Origin: Candidatus Odyssella thessalonicensis L13 | GTDB lineage: Bacteria; Pseudomonadota; Alphaproteobacteria; Paracaedibacterales; Paracaedibacteraceae | DNA: 64,000 nt | Assembly (NCBI RefSeq): GCF_000190415.1 | Contig: NZ_AEWF01000009.1 | Coordinates: 1 to 64,000 of the forward strand | Reading direction: 5' to 3' | Shown here: positions 1 through 7,972 of the stretch, piece by piece | Position numbering within the stretch: position 1 is the stretch's first letter | Layout of the letters: every line of letters begins with the position of its first letter | Notes under the pieces: model-generated | The model's database searches: none | Told to the model about the DNA's origin: nothing | The model's input: the letters and a program-made list of their open reading frames with translations, nothing else | Translations under genes and position numbers: made by a program

Positions 1-283
1 CCTTCTTTCCACCTAAATTATAATCCCCAAAAACTTCTAGTCCTAACATCATAGAATTTTGGAAAATATGGTCGTATCCAACGGATAAACCTAAGTTTGC
101 TCGAACGAGGTGATTCCCTCCTTTTGAGTAGATGGCATCGCGTACTCCCTCATGTAAATTTAAATCAATATTTGAATAGCTAGAGCCTAAATCAGCCCCT
201 ACATAGAACCCTTGTAACCCTTTCGCGTTAGCTGATCCTAAGGCTAAACATAAAGTGAAAATTGATTTGTTAAGTTTATTCAT
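1..283 (-). CDS. Outer-membrane beta-barrel protein, N-terminal part (runs off window start)
   Basis: The gene begins with ATG at 281-283 and reads open to the left edge of the window, so only the first 94 residues are visible. The N-terminus is a typical Sec signal peptide (MNKLNKSIFTLCLALGSANA) followed by GFYVGADLGSSYSN, the usual first strand of small porin/opacity-type barrels, which begin with a G-x-Y-x-G-x-x-G pattern. Further alternating hydrophobic strands follow (LVRANLGLSVGYDH, MMLGLEVFGDYN). The protein should sit in the outer membrane. An AAGAGGA ribosome site lies just upstream of the ATG. The family assignment rests on strand pattern and signal peptide only; the C-terminal strand is outside the window. 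Confidence 0.7.
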   Translation of the reverse strand, partial: MNKLNKSIFTLCLALGSANAKGLQGFYVGADLGSSYSNIDLNLHEGVRDAIYSKGGNHLVRANLGLSVGYDHIFQNSMMLGLEVFGDYNLGGKK

Positions 284-368
284 AATAGTCCTCTTATAAG
301 TTAGTTTTATTGTTTAGTTCTGGTTTTTCCTTATGATTTAACTTTCTTATTGGCTAGTCACCATATGG

Positions 369-1703
369 TTATTCCCTTCTGAGTGATAAAGATGATATGT
401 AATCCCATCTGTCCTCATCGGTGGAGGTTGCCGTCAGCGTAATAGGAGGCTGTAAACCTGGAGCTTGAGCTTGGTGGAGACGTTCAGCTTCCTCCTGTCG
501 TTGACGCTCGTCTTCCTCGGCAGCGCGTCGAGCATCTTCCTCTGCTTTGCGTTGGCGTTCCTGTGCCTCGGCAGCTTGCCGATCTTCCTCTGCTTTACGT
601 AGACGTTCCTCTTCCTCAGCAGCCTGTCGATCTTCCTCTACTTTGCGTTGGCGTTCCTGTGCCACAGCAGCTTGCCGATCTTCCTCTGCTTTACGTAGAC
701 GTTCCTCTTCCTCAGCAGCCTGTCGATCTTCCTCTACTTTGCGTTGGCGTTCCTGTGTCTCCGCTGCCTGTCGATCTTCTTCTAGGTTGAATGCCCCTTC
801 AACTTCTTCAGCAGTTCTCTGAGGTTCTTCTTGCGTCTGCATAACAGCATCTTCTTGGAAAAGAGGAGGCTCTAAAGTATTTTTTTCAGGAGAAGGGATG
901 TGATCGGCTACCTCTTCTTCTGAGCTAGAGGTCGTTTCTACCTCTTGGGCCTCTTCTCCTAATAATTTTGGGGCTACAGCTCTAGGAACGCTTGTATGTC
1001 CCTTCTTCTTACGGCGCTTCTTATGCTTTTTAGGTGTTGTTGACACCGCCGGCACTGCTTGAAGCTTCTCTGGATGATTAATTCCTATCCACTCTTCGTC
1101 CTCTGATTTAGGAGTTAGGGTGAATACAAAATTTAATGCAGGAATTCCTTTTTCTAAAGCATTACGAGCATGGGAAGCTTTAGCGTCAGGATTCTCTTTT
1201 TCATTCATGAGGTTGTATTGTTTAAGATACTCTTCACCTGCTAACTCAGGTAAGGAATACTCCAATCGGAAGTGATTCGCTTGCCAGTTATGGTGAAGCG
1301 GCAAAGGATTCTCTTTATAAAATCCCTGCTCACGAATAGTGTTAACATATTCCCTTAGTGCAGGACTTAAGGATAAGACTTGAGAGAAGCTCAATTCTCT
1401 TAAATGATCAACGATATGGATAATATCCTGACCTTTATTCCTTCTCTCTTCTAATCCCTGAATAATATCATTAACGTTTGATCCTACTTCATCTAGTTTC
1501 CATTCCTCTCCATTATTGAATTTTTGGAAAACACCGAGGCCTTTCGGCTGTGGAACTTCACTTTTGCCAAATAGCGTCTGAAGTAATTGAGTCTCATTTT
1601 CGAGGGGGCATTTAGGCATTGGCTTTTCCATAGCCAGCCCCACAGTCGTTAAGGAGACACAAAGGAAGGCAATTTCCTTAAATCTATTTAATAATTTATT
1701 CAT
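369..1703 (-). CDS. Secreted protein with tandem-repeat coiled coil
   Basis: A 444-residue protein starting at ATG 1701-1703. I prefer this start to a GTG two codons upstream because GAGGAG lies five bases before it. The N-terminus is a signal peptide (hydrophobic core IAFLCVSLTTVGLA). Residues about 60-220 are a mixed region without a motif I recognise, then comes a basic KKHKKRRKKK stretch near residue 230, an acidic linker, and a long charged helix made of 16-residue repeats of the type EEDRQAAEEEERLRKA. The tail is about 40 residues ending in SLRRE. Such Glu/Arg/Gln/Ala repeats form extended single helices or coiled coils. Export plus a basic patch plus repeats is common in endosymbiont effectors, but no enzymatic domain is visible and the function is unknown. 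Confidence 0.75.
   Translation of the reverse strand: MNKLLNRFKEIAFLCVSLTTVGLAMEKPMPKCPLENETQLLQTLFGKSEVPQPKGLGVFQKFNNGEEWKLDEVGSNVNDIIQGLEERRNKGQDIIHIVDHLRELSFSQVLSLSPALREYVNTIREQGFYKENPLPLHHNWQANHFRLEYSLPELAGEEYLKQYNLMNEKENPDAKASHARNALEKGIPALNFVFTLTPKSEDEEWIGINHPEKLQAVPAVSTTPKKHKKRRKKKGHTSVPRAVAPKLLGEEAQEVETTSSSEEEVADHIPSPEKNTLEPPLFQEDAVMQTQEEPQRTAEEVEGAFNLEEDRQAAETQERQRKVEEDRQAAEEEERLRKAEEDRQAAVAQERQRKVEEDRQAAEEEERLRKAEEDRQAAEAQERQRKAEEDARRAAEEDERQRQEEAERLHQAQAPGLQPPITLTATSTDEDRWDYISSLSLRRE
495..782 (-). repeat. Six 48-bp tandem repeats inside the coiled-coil gene
   Basis: Six in-frame units of 48 bp encode 16-residue repeats beginning EEDRQAA or EEDARRAA. Alternate units are more alike (ERQRKV versus ERLRKA endings), so the higher-order unit is 96 bp. 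The two 96-bp stretches at about 573-668 and 669-764 are almost identical at DNA level, which indicates recent slippage or unequal exchange. Confidence 0.85.
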
Positions 1704-2001
1704 ATACACTCCTCGTCGTTTTATGGAAAAGTATTCTTATAGTAATACTCTTCATCAGGGTTAATATTTCTAACGGAAGATAGATACTGCTTTTGAGAAC
1801 CCTTAAATTGAAAGGATATACAAATTCTTTCTTCCTTTTAGAAGGTGTTATAAAGATCTCTATGTAGGTTGCTAATTTAATTGTTTTCTCTTTTTCCTCC
1901 TATGCTTTCTCGTTTTTTAAATGTCTGCTCTAATTATGTGAAATTGATGTTAGAGCAAGGCAATCTTAACGGAGTGATCCAACTTTTGCTTGTTGATACT
2001 C

Positions 2002-2136
2002 CTATTTAAGCTCGGGTTTAATAGATGCTTCAGCATGAACTAATAAAGTTCCTGGATTAGAGGGAGCTTCCATAACGCCCAATGAAACTCCAAAGCAACA
2101 AGTACCAAACAATAATGAAGTAAAGAATTTCCTCAT
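2002..2136 (-). CDS. Small putative secreted peptide, 44 aa
   Basis: An ATG at 2134-2136 opens a 44-residue frame ending at TAG 2002-2004. It starts MRKFF and continues with a hydrophobic core (TSLLFGTCCFGVSLGV), then a short polar tail ending IKPELK. The shape is that of a signal peptide plus a mature peptide of about 20 residues, or a small membrane-anchored peptide. It begins 12 bases after the stop of the membrane-protein gene upstream and probably shares its transcript. No strong ribosome site is seen. I do not recognise a family; it could also be the truncated start of a larger lost gene. Confidence 0.4.
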   Translation of the reverse strand: MRKFFTSLLFGTCCFGVSLGVMEAPSNPGTLLVHAEASIKPELK

Positions 2137-2148
2137 CACATAAGGCCC

Positions 2149-2757
2149 TTAGTTATTTTTATCTGTTGAATGATCACAGATAATGGGCTCAGAGTTATGC
2201 CGTGTAATCATGAATTTCTTGGATTTTTGCAAAATCCATCCTAGAAGAGGCAAACTGATAAGGAGTTCAAAGCTAACACCTAGGAGCATGGTAACCCCAT
2301 ATCTCATCAGCCAAATTGTTGGTTCTCCTAGCTCATTCAGATCAAAGAGTCCTGTATAATAGTTGATAAGGATGGTAAGTATTGCAGGAATGTTAGTAAT
2401 AACGAAATATAGGCTCCAGCTTAGTCTCTGCTTCTGCGAGTGAATGGAGAAGCATGGATAGGACTTAATTAAAGCTTGATAAAGATATCGTTTGTCAAAG
2501 ATAAGAAATAGAATAATTCCGGCTAGATATACAAACGAATATATTATACTGAATAGAATTATACTTTTTGCTCTATTAGGATCGACAACTGCCTGTGCAT
2601 TATTAGGATCTAATAAATGAAGATCTTTAAAATAGTCTTGCAGCAATAGCTCGCTAAGCCCAAAAATTATGAGTGAAATAATGGGAAGGTAGATTCTTTT
2701 GCGCCACCATTGAGCGTAGATTAACAAAAGATCTTTGTAGTTTAATTTGTTCTGCAT
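2149..2757 (-). CDS. Multi-pass inner-membrane protein of unknown function
   Basis: A 202-residue protein with about four hydrophobic segments: residues about 22-40 (YLPIISLIIFGLSELLL), 64-88 (IILFSIIYSFVYLAGIILFL), 112-132 (SLYFVITNIPAILTILINYY) and 150-176 (MLLGVSFELLISLPLLGWIL). The N-terminus is cytoplasmic-looking with the basic WWRKR before the first segment, and the C-terminus is polar (HNSEPIICDHSTDKNN). No channel, transporter or enzyme motif is recognisable. It is followed 12 bases later by a small peptide gene on the same strand. Confidence 0.6.
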   Translation of the reverse strand: MQNKLNYKDLLLIYAQWWRKRIYLPIISLIIFGLSELLLQDYFKDLHLLDPNNAQAVVDPNRAKSIILFSIIYSFVYLAGIILFLIFDKRYLYQALIKSYPCFSIHSQKQRLSWSLYFVITNIPAILTILINYYTGLFDLNELGEPTIWLMRYGVTMLLGVSFELLISLPLLGWILQKSKKFMITRHNSEPIICDHSTDKNN

Positions 2758-2931
2758 AATTGGCTCACTTTTATCTGATAAGAGATCTCGACGTTCATTC
2801 GCTTAACTGCTTGGTTCAGAATTTCTCTGCATAAAAAGGTGCACCATGACCTACTTCTGGCACCCAAGGCTCTATTCATTAGTAAGTTGGTCATCGTAGA
2901 GGACTCTTTTAATAATAATTGTCTTCATTAG

Positions 2932-2955
2932 AGAAACTCTCTTACGAGAGTTTCT
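2932..2955 (-). terminator. Perfect 10-bp hairpin downstream of the secreted-protein gene
   Basis: AGAAACTCTC and GAGAGTTTCT face each other across the four-base loop TTAC, 11 bases after the stop codon of the minus-strand gene at 2966-3682. Position and perfect pairing suit a transcript end. There is no clear run of U after the stem in the minus direction, so it may be a processing or stabilising hairpin instead of an intrinsic terminator. Confidence 0.45.
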
Positions 2956-2965
2956 AAGAGGCCTG

Positions 2966-3682
2966 TTAGGCAGCCGCAGCTGCTTTATTTAAACGACTCT
3001 TAACAGCATCAAGATGACGATTACGCCTTATCTCCACAGGTTCATCCTGATGTACTTTCTTTGGAGAAGAATTACCCCAGAAATAGTTATAAGCAGTCTT
3101 GCTGAGAGACCATGAAGTAGTTGCAGCATATTTGCCTACTGACAAAGATAGTTCACCAGTTTTAAGGACGGCTTTAGCTCCGTATTCAGCAATACAGCCA
3201 CCGGCTTCCATTAAAGTCTTTTGAGCGAGTGGAGATTCAGATACCATAATGCCAAACTTTGTGGCAGCAGCAATACCCGTTACTCCACTGATTCCTATCA
3301 CATTAAGTGCATAGGAGGCACCGTAATAAGCTCCCCATAACAGAGCAGCTGGACCATACATATAGCTCACTGCCAAGCCAGCACCTAGCGCTCCTAACTT
3401 GATGGCTGATGAAATACTATTGGTAGTGGCGGAGGTCTCTTCCACTTGGTTGGCTGAATGCAGTTCTTGTATTGTCGCTGTTGTATTGTCCAACTTTGAT
3501 AAGGCAGGAGTTTCATTGACAACAGTAAATCCCTGCACTTTGGCATCTTGGTATTTAGGATTCTCCTGCTCGAGCCTTTTTAGAGACCAAACGTTGGATC
3601 CTTTCCAAGCTGTATGAGTATCAAGGGCGTAGCCTTGACTGAGAGGTGAAGCTAGTAATAAGCTCAAGATGAGTTTCTTCAT
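2966..3682 (-). CDS. Secreted protein with hydrophobic Gly/Ala-rich centre
   Basis: A 238-residue protein with a signal peptide (MKKLILSLLLASPLSQGYA) and a good ribosome site (AAGGAAG, four bases before ATG). After a polar segment, residues about 92-165 are Gly/Ala-rich and hydrophobic (IKLGALGAGLAVSYMYGP, VIGISGVTGIAAATKFGI) and could insert into a membrane. The C-terminus is basic (EIRRNRHLDAVKSRLNK) and ends in five alanines. The gene begins one base after the stop of the receiver-like gene and so belongs to the same run of minus-strand genes. I do not recognise the family; export and membrane insertion, perhaps in a host membrane, are inferred from composition. Confidence 0.6.
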   Translation of the reverse strand: MKKLILSLLLASPLSQGYALDTHTAWKGSNVWSLKRLEQENPKYQDAKVQGFTVVNETPALSKLDNTTATIQELHSANQVEETSATTNSISSAIKLGALGAGLAVSYMYGPAALLWGAYYGASYALNVIGISGVTGIAAATKFGIMVSESPLAQKTLMEAGGCIAEYGAKAVLKTGELSLSVGKYAATTSWSLSKTAYNYFWGNSSPKKVHQDEPVEIRRNRHLDAVKSRLNKAAAAA

Positions 3683-3683
3683 T

Positions 3684-4664
3684 TTACTTCCTTTCTGTTA
3701 AGTGAAGAACTCCCGAGTCTCTCAGATACGGCGGTCGAATTCCCATCTGAGAGACAAGGGCTAGGTTGTAATGCGGCTGTCTTGATGCATAAGGTGAGAC
3801 AGGCACTACGAAAGGCTCTAAATTATGAAAAACTGGATGATATAGAGACGGAATGCAGAATAGGGAAGGCAGATTATCTACATTTATCTTTTTTCTTAGA
3901 GAAGGCTCTAATTGTAATGTTTCTTCTATATCTTGCATATGGCGTGCAAGAATCTCATCTGTAAAAGCTAAGATAGCATTAATTTTGCCTTCCCCATCTA
4001 TGGACAGGAAACTGCCAATAATATCAAGAAGGTAGTATTCTTGTGTGCATTGCTTCTCAAGAATTGATTCAATGTGCTCAATAAATAGCGGATTCGTCAA
4101 TATTGAACCCTCATCACTAAGAGAGTGCCATTGCTTTAATAGAAATTGGCTAGAGTTTTGAGTTAGCTCTCTAAAATAATTGAGCTGGGCTTCTTTCAAA
4201 TAGGTGCTAAGAATCTCTTTCGCTTTAGGATCCTTTTTATACAAATAAAAGTTGATAAGCCCTTCATTAAAAGCATTTACTGCTGCCTTATGATCTAGAT
4301 CTGTAGTCAGGTAAATCTTCTGGATGTCTGGATCAGTTATTTTACGGCAAACTTCTAAACCACTGCTCTTTGCTATTTGATCACTAATTATGACACAGGA
4401 AACGGCTTCAAATCGTTGGGGATTATAGATCTCCTCATGAAGATAAATTATATTATTGCAATCTAATCCCTCTTCATAACTGCTTAAAATTCTCTCGAAG
4501 AGCATTTCAGATTTCTCACTCTTATTTAAATAGTTAAGAGCTGATTCTATACTAGTGAAGTATGAAATCTGAGAGTGATCATTAAGCAGACTTGTAACTG
4601 ACGCTGGATCCTCAACGATACAAACAGTTTTAGTGGGGAAGAAGCACAGAGGAAAGTATGTCAT
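3684..4664 (-). CDS. Receiver-domain (response-regulator-like) protein
   Basis: A 326-residue protein. Residues about 10-165 fit a phosphoacceptor receiver fold: acidic pair E18-D19 after strand one (TVCIVEDP), a candidate phosphorylated Asp95 in VIISDQIAKSSGLEVC, the conserved hydroxyl residues T120/T121 (YLTTD) and a Lys near 143-144 (YLYKKDP). The segment between strand two and the Asp is longer than usual (about residues 48-85). The remaining 160 residues carry no DNA-binding motif I recognise, so it may act by protein contact. Its ATG overlaps the stop of the Xre gene by four bases (ATGA), showing translational coupling. The overall plan resembles the stand-alone regulators of Legionella-type signalling, but that is only an impression. 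Confidence 0.6.
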   Translation of the reverse strand: MTYFPLCFFPTKTVCIVEDPASVTSLLNDHSQISYFTSIESALNYLNKSEKSEMLFERILSSYEEGLDCNNIIYLHEEIYNPQRFEAVSCVIISDQIAKSSGLEVCRKITDPDIQKIYLTTDLDHKAAVNAFNEGLINFYLYKKDPKAKEILSTYLKEAQLNYFRELTQNSSQFLLKQWHSLSDEGSILTNPLFIEHIESILEKQCTQEYYLLDIIGSFLSIDGEGKINAILAFTDEILARHMQDIEETLQLEPSLRKKINVDNLPSLFCIPSLYHPVFHNLEPFVVPVSPYASRQPHYNLALVSQMGIRPPYLRDSGVLHLTERK

Positions 4665-5023
4665 TTGTTTTCCTTAAGAAGCTTAATCTCTTCAATCTTT
4701 CCATATAGATCACTAACCTTTATTTGAATTTTCTCCCCCAGAAGGGGATCGAAGGACACCCATAACGAATCATGCTCAATATGAAGAGAGGTTTCTTCGA
4801 AGCCTTGATAAAAGTAATTGGGTGTCACAGAGAGAGTCTTGCATATCTGATATAATCGGCTAACAGAAATACCCTCAGCTTTACGCTCATATTTAGAAAT
4901 TTGTTGAGGCGAAATGCCTAGCCTTCTTGCTAGATAAGTTTGTTTCATTTTGAGCGCTTTACGCCTCTCTTTGAGTCGTTTAGCTATATAGGTTTCTATA
5001 GTAATTAATTTATTGACCATCAT
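4661..5023 (-). CDS. Xre-family transcriptional regulator
   Basis: A 120-residue protein with an N-terminal lambda-repressor-like helix-turn-helix at residues about 12-70: RLKERRKALKMKQTYLARRL is helix one and the turn, and GISPQQISKYERKAEGISVS is the recognition helix region. The C-terminal 45 residues are a short charged tail. It overlaps the receiver-like gene by four bases and lies 97 bases after the 226-residue gene, so the four genes from 5801 down to 2966 are probably one transcript that this protein may control. ATG at 5021-5023 is immediately followed by a second ATG; either could start. Confidence 0.85.
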   Translation of the reverse strand: MMVNKLITIETYIAKRLKERRKALKMKQTYLARRLGISPQQISKYERKAEGISVSRLYQICKTLSVTPNYFYQGFEETSLHIEHDSLWVSFDPLLGEKIQIKVSDLYGKIEEIKLLKENK

Positions 5024-5120
5024 TTATGTAGTGCCTGCATTAACTGTAAGGTGAAAAAATCTTTCCAAATGAAATTTAGCCTCTCAATAGATTGCTCGTA
5101 TTTCCTTTTAGATGCGAACC

Positions 5121-5801
5121 TTAGAAATTGAAAACTTTTGGAAAATAAACGACGTTCTCCTTCTTGGAAGGAATAAAAGTTTCTTTCTGAAGTGTTTTAG
5201 GGTTCCTTGCAAGGGAAACAGTAAAACGGTTAGGATTTTGCAAGTAAATTCTGAGTAAATTAGAAGATTTTTGTTCTGCCCAAAGGACCTGCCAAAGCTT
5301 AATTTTCATATCATTTATATAATTGAATAGAATTTCAGAGTATGGCTCCCAGGTGGGTAAGATTAACGTCTGACGTTTTCCATCAACGGTCATGCAATAG
5401 GATGTTGTACTAAATATGTCGCTCAACGTTGAGAAATGCTTAGCTTCGTCTTCTGAAAGTCTGAAGCAGACATCGTTCTTATTTAGCTGCTGAGCACAGA
5501 AGATTATGACTGTTAAACTTTGAAGCATTAATTCAATTAAGGCAGCATCAAAGAGAGGTTGGCAAGTGTCCTCCAATTCTGGAGATTCTTCAACATTAAA
5601 TGAACTAATAATTAAAGAACCAATAGAATCATGAAGTTTTATTGTAATGCGATAGTCAGTCTGATTCTGATGAAGAATGATTTGAGGACCTAATGGAGAA
5701 GCTGAGCATGTAATCTTATAAGAAAAGATTAAATTATTCTGCTTCCATTTAGCTACCAAGCTTTTTAAAGCCTCTACCATATTGAGTCTATTCAAAAACA
5801 T
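5121..5801 (-). CDS. Conserved-looking hypothetical protein, 226 aa
   Basis: A 226-residue cytoplasmic-looking protein without signal peptide or membrane segment. The first 75 residues alternate strands (FSYKITCSASPLGPQIILH, DYRITIKLHDSIGSLIIS), the middle is helical (CQPLFDAALIELMLQSLTVIIFCAQQL), and the C-terminus is basic (LARNPKTLQKETFIPSKK). No family motif is recognised. It is the first gene of the minus-strand run leading into the Xre and receiver-like genes, so a regulatory or sensory partner role is possible. ATG 5799-5801 has AAGG nine bases upstream. Confidence 0.55.
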   Translation of the reverse strand: MFLNRLNMVEALKSLVAKWKQNNLIFSYKITCSASPLGPQIILHQNQTDYRITIKLHDSIGSLIISSFNVEESPELEDTCQPLFDAALIELMLQSLTVIIFCAQQLNKNDVCFRLSEDEAKHFSTLSDIFSTTSYCMTVDGKRQTLILPTWEPYSEILFNYINDMKIKLWQVLWAEQKSSNLLRIYLQNPNRFTVSLARNPKTLQKETFIPSKKENVVYFPKVFNF

Positions 5802-6122
5802 TATGTCTACCTTATGAATAAGTTATGCCTGAAAGCTTTGATAATTAAGATTTCATACTTTTCCAAATGGTATTTATACTTATTCATTATGAAATTTTTT
5901 CATACTATAGTCCTAAAAACATAGGAAATAAGCCTTTCTAATAAATTTTCTCTGAAGAATAGTAAAATTCTAGCCAAAAATAACTTAGTATAAAACGCCA
6001 TGGAATATTTTTTATTGTAATATTTATTATGTAATACTATTTTTTTATTATAATTTTATATAAATTCTAACTATAAAGTGAAATAAATCAATACATTCTC
6101 CTTCCTTATTTAAAGATATCTA
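5802..6122. other. AT-rich intergenic region
   Basis: About 320 bases, very AT-rich, with runs of A and T at 6009-6063. It must hold the minus-strand promoter for the gene ending at 5121 and the distal part of the promoter for peptide gene A. No coding frame of note is seen. Confidence 0.5.
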
Positions 6123-6190
6123 TTGACTTTAGGAAGCAGAAAAAGGTAAGAACTTATTCGTATAATTATAGAGGTTGATAATCAACCTAC
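6123..6190 (+). promoter_or_regulatory. Promoter and 17-bp palindrome of peptide gene A
   Basis: TTGACT at 6123-6128 and TATAAT at 6161-6166 are both conserved in copy 2, but 32 bases apart. That is too far for an ordinary -35/-10 pair and would suit an activator-dependent promoter. Just after TATAAT comes the perfect palindrome AGGTTGATAATCAACCT at 6172-6188, followed by a conserved stretch leading to AAGGAG. The palindrome lies about where transcription should begin, so it could be an operator or a 5' hairpin in the RNA. Confidence 0.55.
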
Positions 6191-6215
6191 AGTTTAAAAA
6201 ATAAGGAGAATAATT

Positions 6216-6281
6216 GTGAAAAAAGTCAATCTAGAGAATACTCAAACTATACCTCATCTGTGTATTACAATAGCGAAATAA
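6216..6281 (+). CDS. Short peptide A, 21 aa, LEN-motif family
   Basis: A GTG at 6216-6218, seven bases after AAGGAG, opens a 21-codon frame that stops at 6279-6281. The peptide contains KVNLENTQTIPHLC followed by a hydrophobic tail ending AK. It aligns without gaps through most of its length with peptide B at 8065-8133 (KVKLENHHAIPTLC), and part of the pattern recurs in peptide C. Conserved are K-V-x-L-E-N, I-P-x-L-C and a hydrophobic end with Lys. It ends 12 bases before the stop of the convergent LysR gene. Conservation between copies at protein level and the good ribosome site argue that it is translated. A signalling peptide, a modified-peptide precursor or a small membrane toxin are all possible; none is shown. 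Confidence 0.6.
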   Translation: MKKVNLENTQTIPHLCITIAK

Positions 6282-6293
6282 ATTCATCCCAGA

Positions 6294-7175
6294 CTATTTA
6301 GATTTCTTTAAAAGATATCTATATAATAAGTTAATCTTTTTAGAATTTTGTCTATGCTTTAAGAACGTAAAGTATAAAGGTATTACTTCTCCTTTTAGCT
6401 GGGGTAATACCTCTACAAGTTCGGAATCAGTTATAATTGGATAATCGGGTAATTCAACAATTCCATATCCTTTAAGAGCAGCATTAAACATTCCTTGTAA
6501 AGAATTTATAACGAAGTATGATTCCCTTGGAATTTCAGATCTATTTCCTACATTCAAGACCCAATTTGTACTTCCATATGGACTATAGTAGTTGTCTTTA
6601 AACGTGATTAGTTTATGCCTATCCAAGTCTTCTGGGTTCTCTGGTACACCATTTTTTTTTAAGTAAGAATGGCTTGCAAATAATTTTATGCGTGCATCTA
6701 GAAGTGGCATTTGCATTAAGTGAGGCTGATGAGGAATATAAGTACATATAGCTACATCTGTTTCATTAATATTAATGTTCTCATTTGTGGTGTAAATTCT
6801 AGGCTTTATTCCAGGGTATTTACTTAGAAACTCATCAAGATTAGGTGTAAGCCATTCAGAACCTACAAATGGAGTCGTAATAATTTTAATCTCACCTTCT
6901 ACTTCATCTTCTTTTTCATAAAATATTCTCCCAAAACTATTTGCCTGTTGTAACATTTTCTCAGCGAAAGCATATAGTCTTTCTCCTTGGGGGGTCATCC
7001 GCACGCCGCTGGGTACACGTTTAAAGAGCTCTGTGTCCATTTGTTCTTCTAAAGCAGTAATTGCTTTACTTAAAGCGGATTGAGATAAATTAAGATTGTT
7101 AGCAGCGCGCGTTATATTACCCTCGCGCCCTACTTCGTATATCAAAATTAATTTTCCTAAGGGTATACTTTTCAT
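6294..7175 (-). CDS. LysR-family transcriptional regulator (copy 1)
   Basis: A 293-residue protein of normal LysR length. The winged helix-turn-helix occupies residues about 1-62, with EVGREGNITRAANNLNLSQS and ALSKAITALEEQMDTELFKR as the classic pattern. Residues about 90-290 form the substrate-binding-like effector domain (EIKIITTPFVGSEWL, DVAICTYIPHQPHL, GMFNAALKGYGIVELP). It is closely related to the protein at 8160-9044. LysR regulators often control a divergent neighbour; here the regulator instead converges on a tiny peptide gene 12 bases away, and I infer that it controls that gene or senses its product. ATG at 7173-7175 is preceded by GGGG. Confidence 0.9.
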   Translation of the reverse strand: MKSIPLGKLILIYEVGREGNITRAANNLNLSQSALSKAITALEEQMDTELFKRVPSGVRMTPQGERLYAFAEKMLQQANSFGRIFYEKEDEVEGEIKIITTPFVGSEWLTPNLDEFLSKYPGIKPRIYTTNENININETDVAICTYIPHQPHLMQMPLLDARIKLFASHSYLKKNGVPENPEDLDRHKLITFKDNYYSPYGSTNWVLNVGNRSEIPRESYFVINSLQGMFNAALKGYGIVELPDYPIITDSELVEVLPQLKGEVIPLYFTFLKHRQNSKKINLLYRYLLKKSK

Positions 7176-7691
7176 GAATGAACCCCATACCGCTGCAATA
7201 AGTTATAGTAATTATAAGAAAGATTATTTAAAGCCAAGTTAAATATAATCACATTGCATATTGTGCTTGGGCTTTATCGCTAAGAAACAGAGAATAAAAT
7301 ATTTTTAAGGGATACTAACCATCTTTGAGCCAATACTATTTAGGAATTCAAAGAATTAAAGATAAGCTCAAATCATAACTTTCTATTCTTAATAGTTATC
7401 CGATTGCCCCATATCTTCTATCGGTTCTAATAATCATAGGGAACAAGCTGCTTAAGAATTCTTCATGGTGAGTCGAGGCACACATTTTTATAGAACCTTG
7501 AATGCATTAAACTAGAAAAGCTCGTCTTAACTTTAAAATGAGGGGCGGAAGAATTATATTGGTATGATTTATTAGCCCTATCTTTGTTGAAGGTAACAAA
7601 TACGCTTAATTTAGGAAGCCATAATTAAAAAATTTCATAATATCTCCATGACAGTTTAAAAGTTATTAGTGAGCACGTTATTTGTAGAAAG
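7176..7691. other. Intergenic region: LysR copy-1 promoter and unassigned sequence
   Basis: The first 245 bases upstream of the LysR start match the same region of copy 2 (for example GCTGCAATAAGTTATA just upstream of the ATG), so the minus-strand promoter and any autoregulatory site are duplicated too. From about 7420 to 7690 I see no frame or repeat of note. Confidence 0.5.
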
Positions 7692-7720
7692 TTGACATTC
7701 AGTAGAAAAATTTATATTTA
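7692..7720 (+). promoter_or_regulatory. Probable sigma-70-type promoter of peptide gene C
   Basis: TTGACA at 7692-7697 and TATTTA at 7715-7720 are separated by 17 bases. The predicted start near 7727 would give a leader of about 70 bases before the peptide ATG at 7799. Confidence 0.5.
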
Positions 7721-7798
7721 GATATCGTGAAATTAATAAACCTTAAAAAATTAAGTTTTAGGAGAACAAAATTATAATGAATAAAAAGGAGACACATT

Positions 7799-7882
7799 AT
7801 GAATGGTACTAATTTAGAGAATTTGGATGCTTTGCCTGCTGTTATAGAAGCTATAATTAAAAATAGGGATCTTTTAGATTAA
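7799..7882 (+). CDS. Short peptide C, 27 aa, related LEN-motif peptide
   Basis: ATG at 7799-7801 follows AAAAGGAG with good spacing and opens 27 codons to TAA at 7880-7882. The sequence contains TNLENLDALPAVIEAIIK and ends RDLLD. The N-L-E-N core, the Leu/Ile-Pro three residues later and the hydrophobic stretch ending in Lys match peptides A and B, although the Cys is replaced and the tail is longer. It sits between the two LysR cassettes and has its own promoter. A second ATG 19 bases upstream opens only an 11-codon frame and is less likely. The relation to A and B is my reading of a short pattern and could be chance. Confidence 0.45.
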   Translation: MNGTNLENLDALPAVIEAIIKNRDLLD

Positions 7883-7972
7883 TAATGTGCCTATTAAAAA
7901 GGTATTTGAAAAAGATGTGAGAAAAAAATTACTAAATTAATCCCCTCTTACGCCATATTTAAAAGATAAATA

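Larger units (their letters stand above)
6105..7420. repeat. Copy 1 of the duplicated peptide/LysR cassette
   Basis: This stretch (peptide promoter, peptide gene A, LysR gene and the LysR upstream region) matches 7955-9290 feature by feature at a near-constant offset of 1850-1869 bases: TTGACT 6123/7973, LysR stop 6294/8160, LysR start 7175/9044 and a shared TAGTTATC at 7393/9261. The similarity therefore covers coding and non-coding DNA, as expected for a tandem duplication that has since diverged. Confidence 0.8.

Noticed and set aside
547-822. Ser/Arg-rich or Pro/Leu-rich proteins on the plus strand over the coiled-coil repeats
   Set aside because: They are antisense readings of the 48-bp repeats, without ribosome sites.
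7782-7817. 11-codon frame starting at an ATG upstream of peptide C
   Set aside because: It overlaps peptide C out of frame and does not show the L-E-N pattern.
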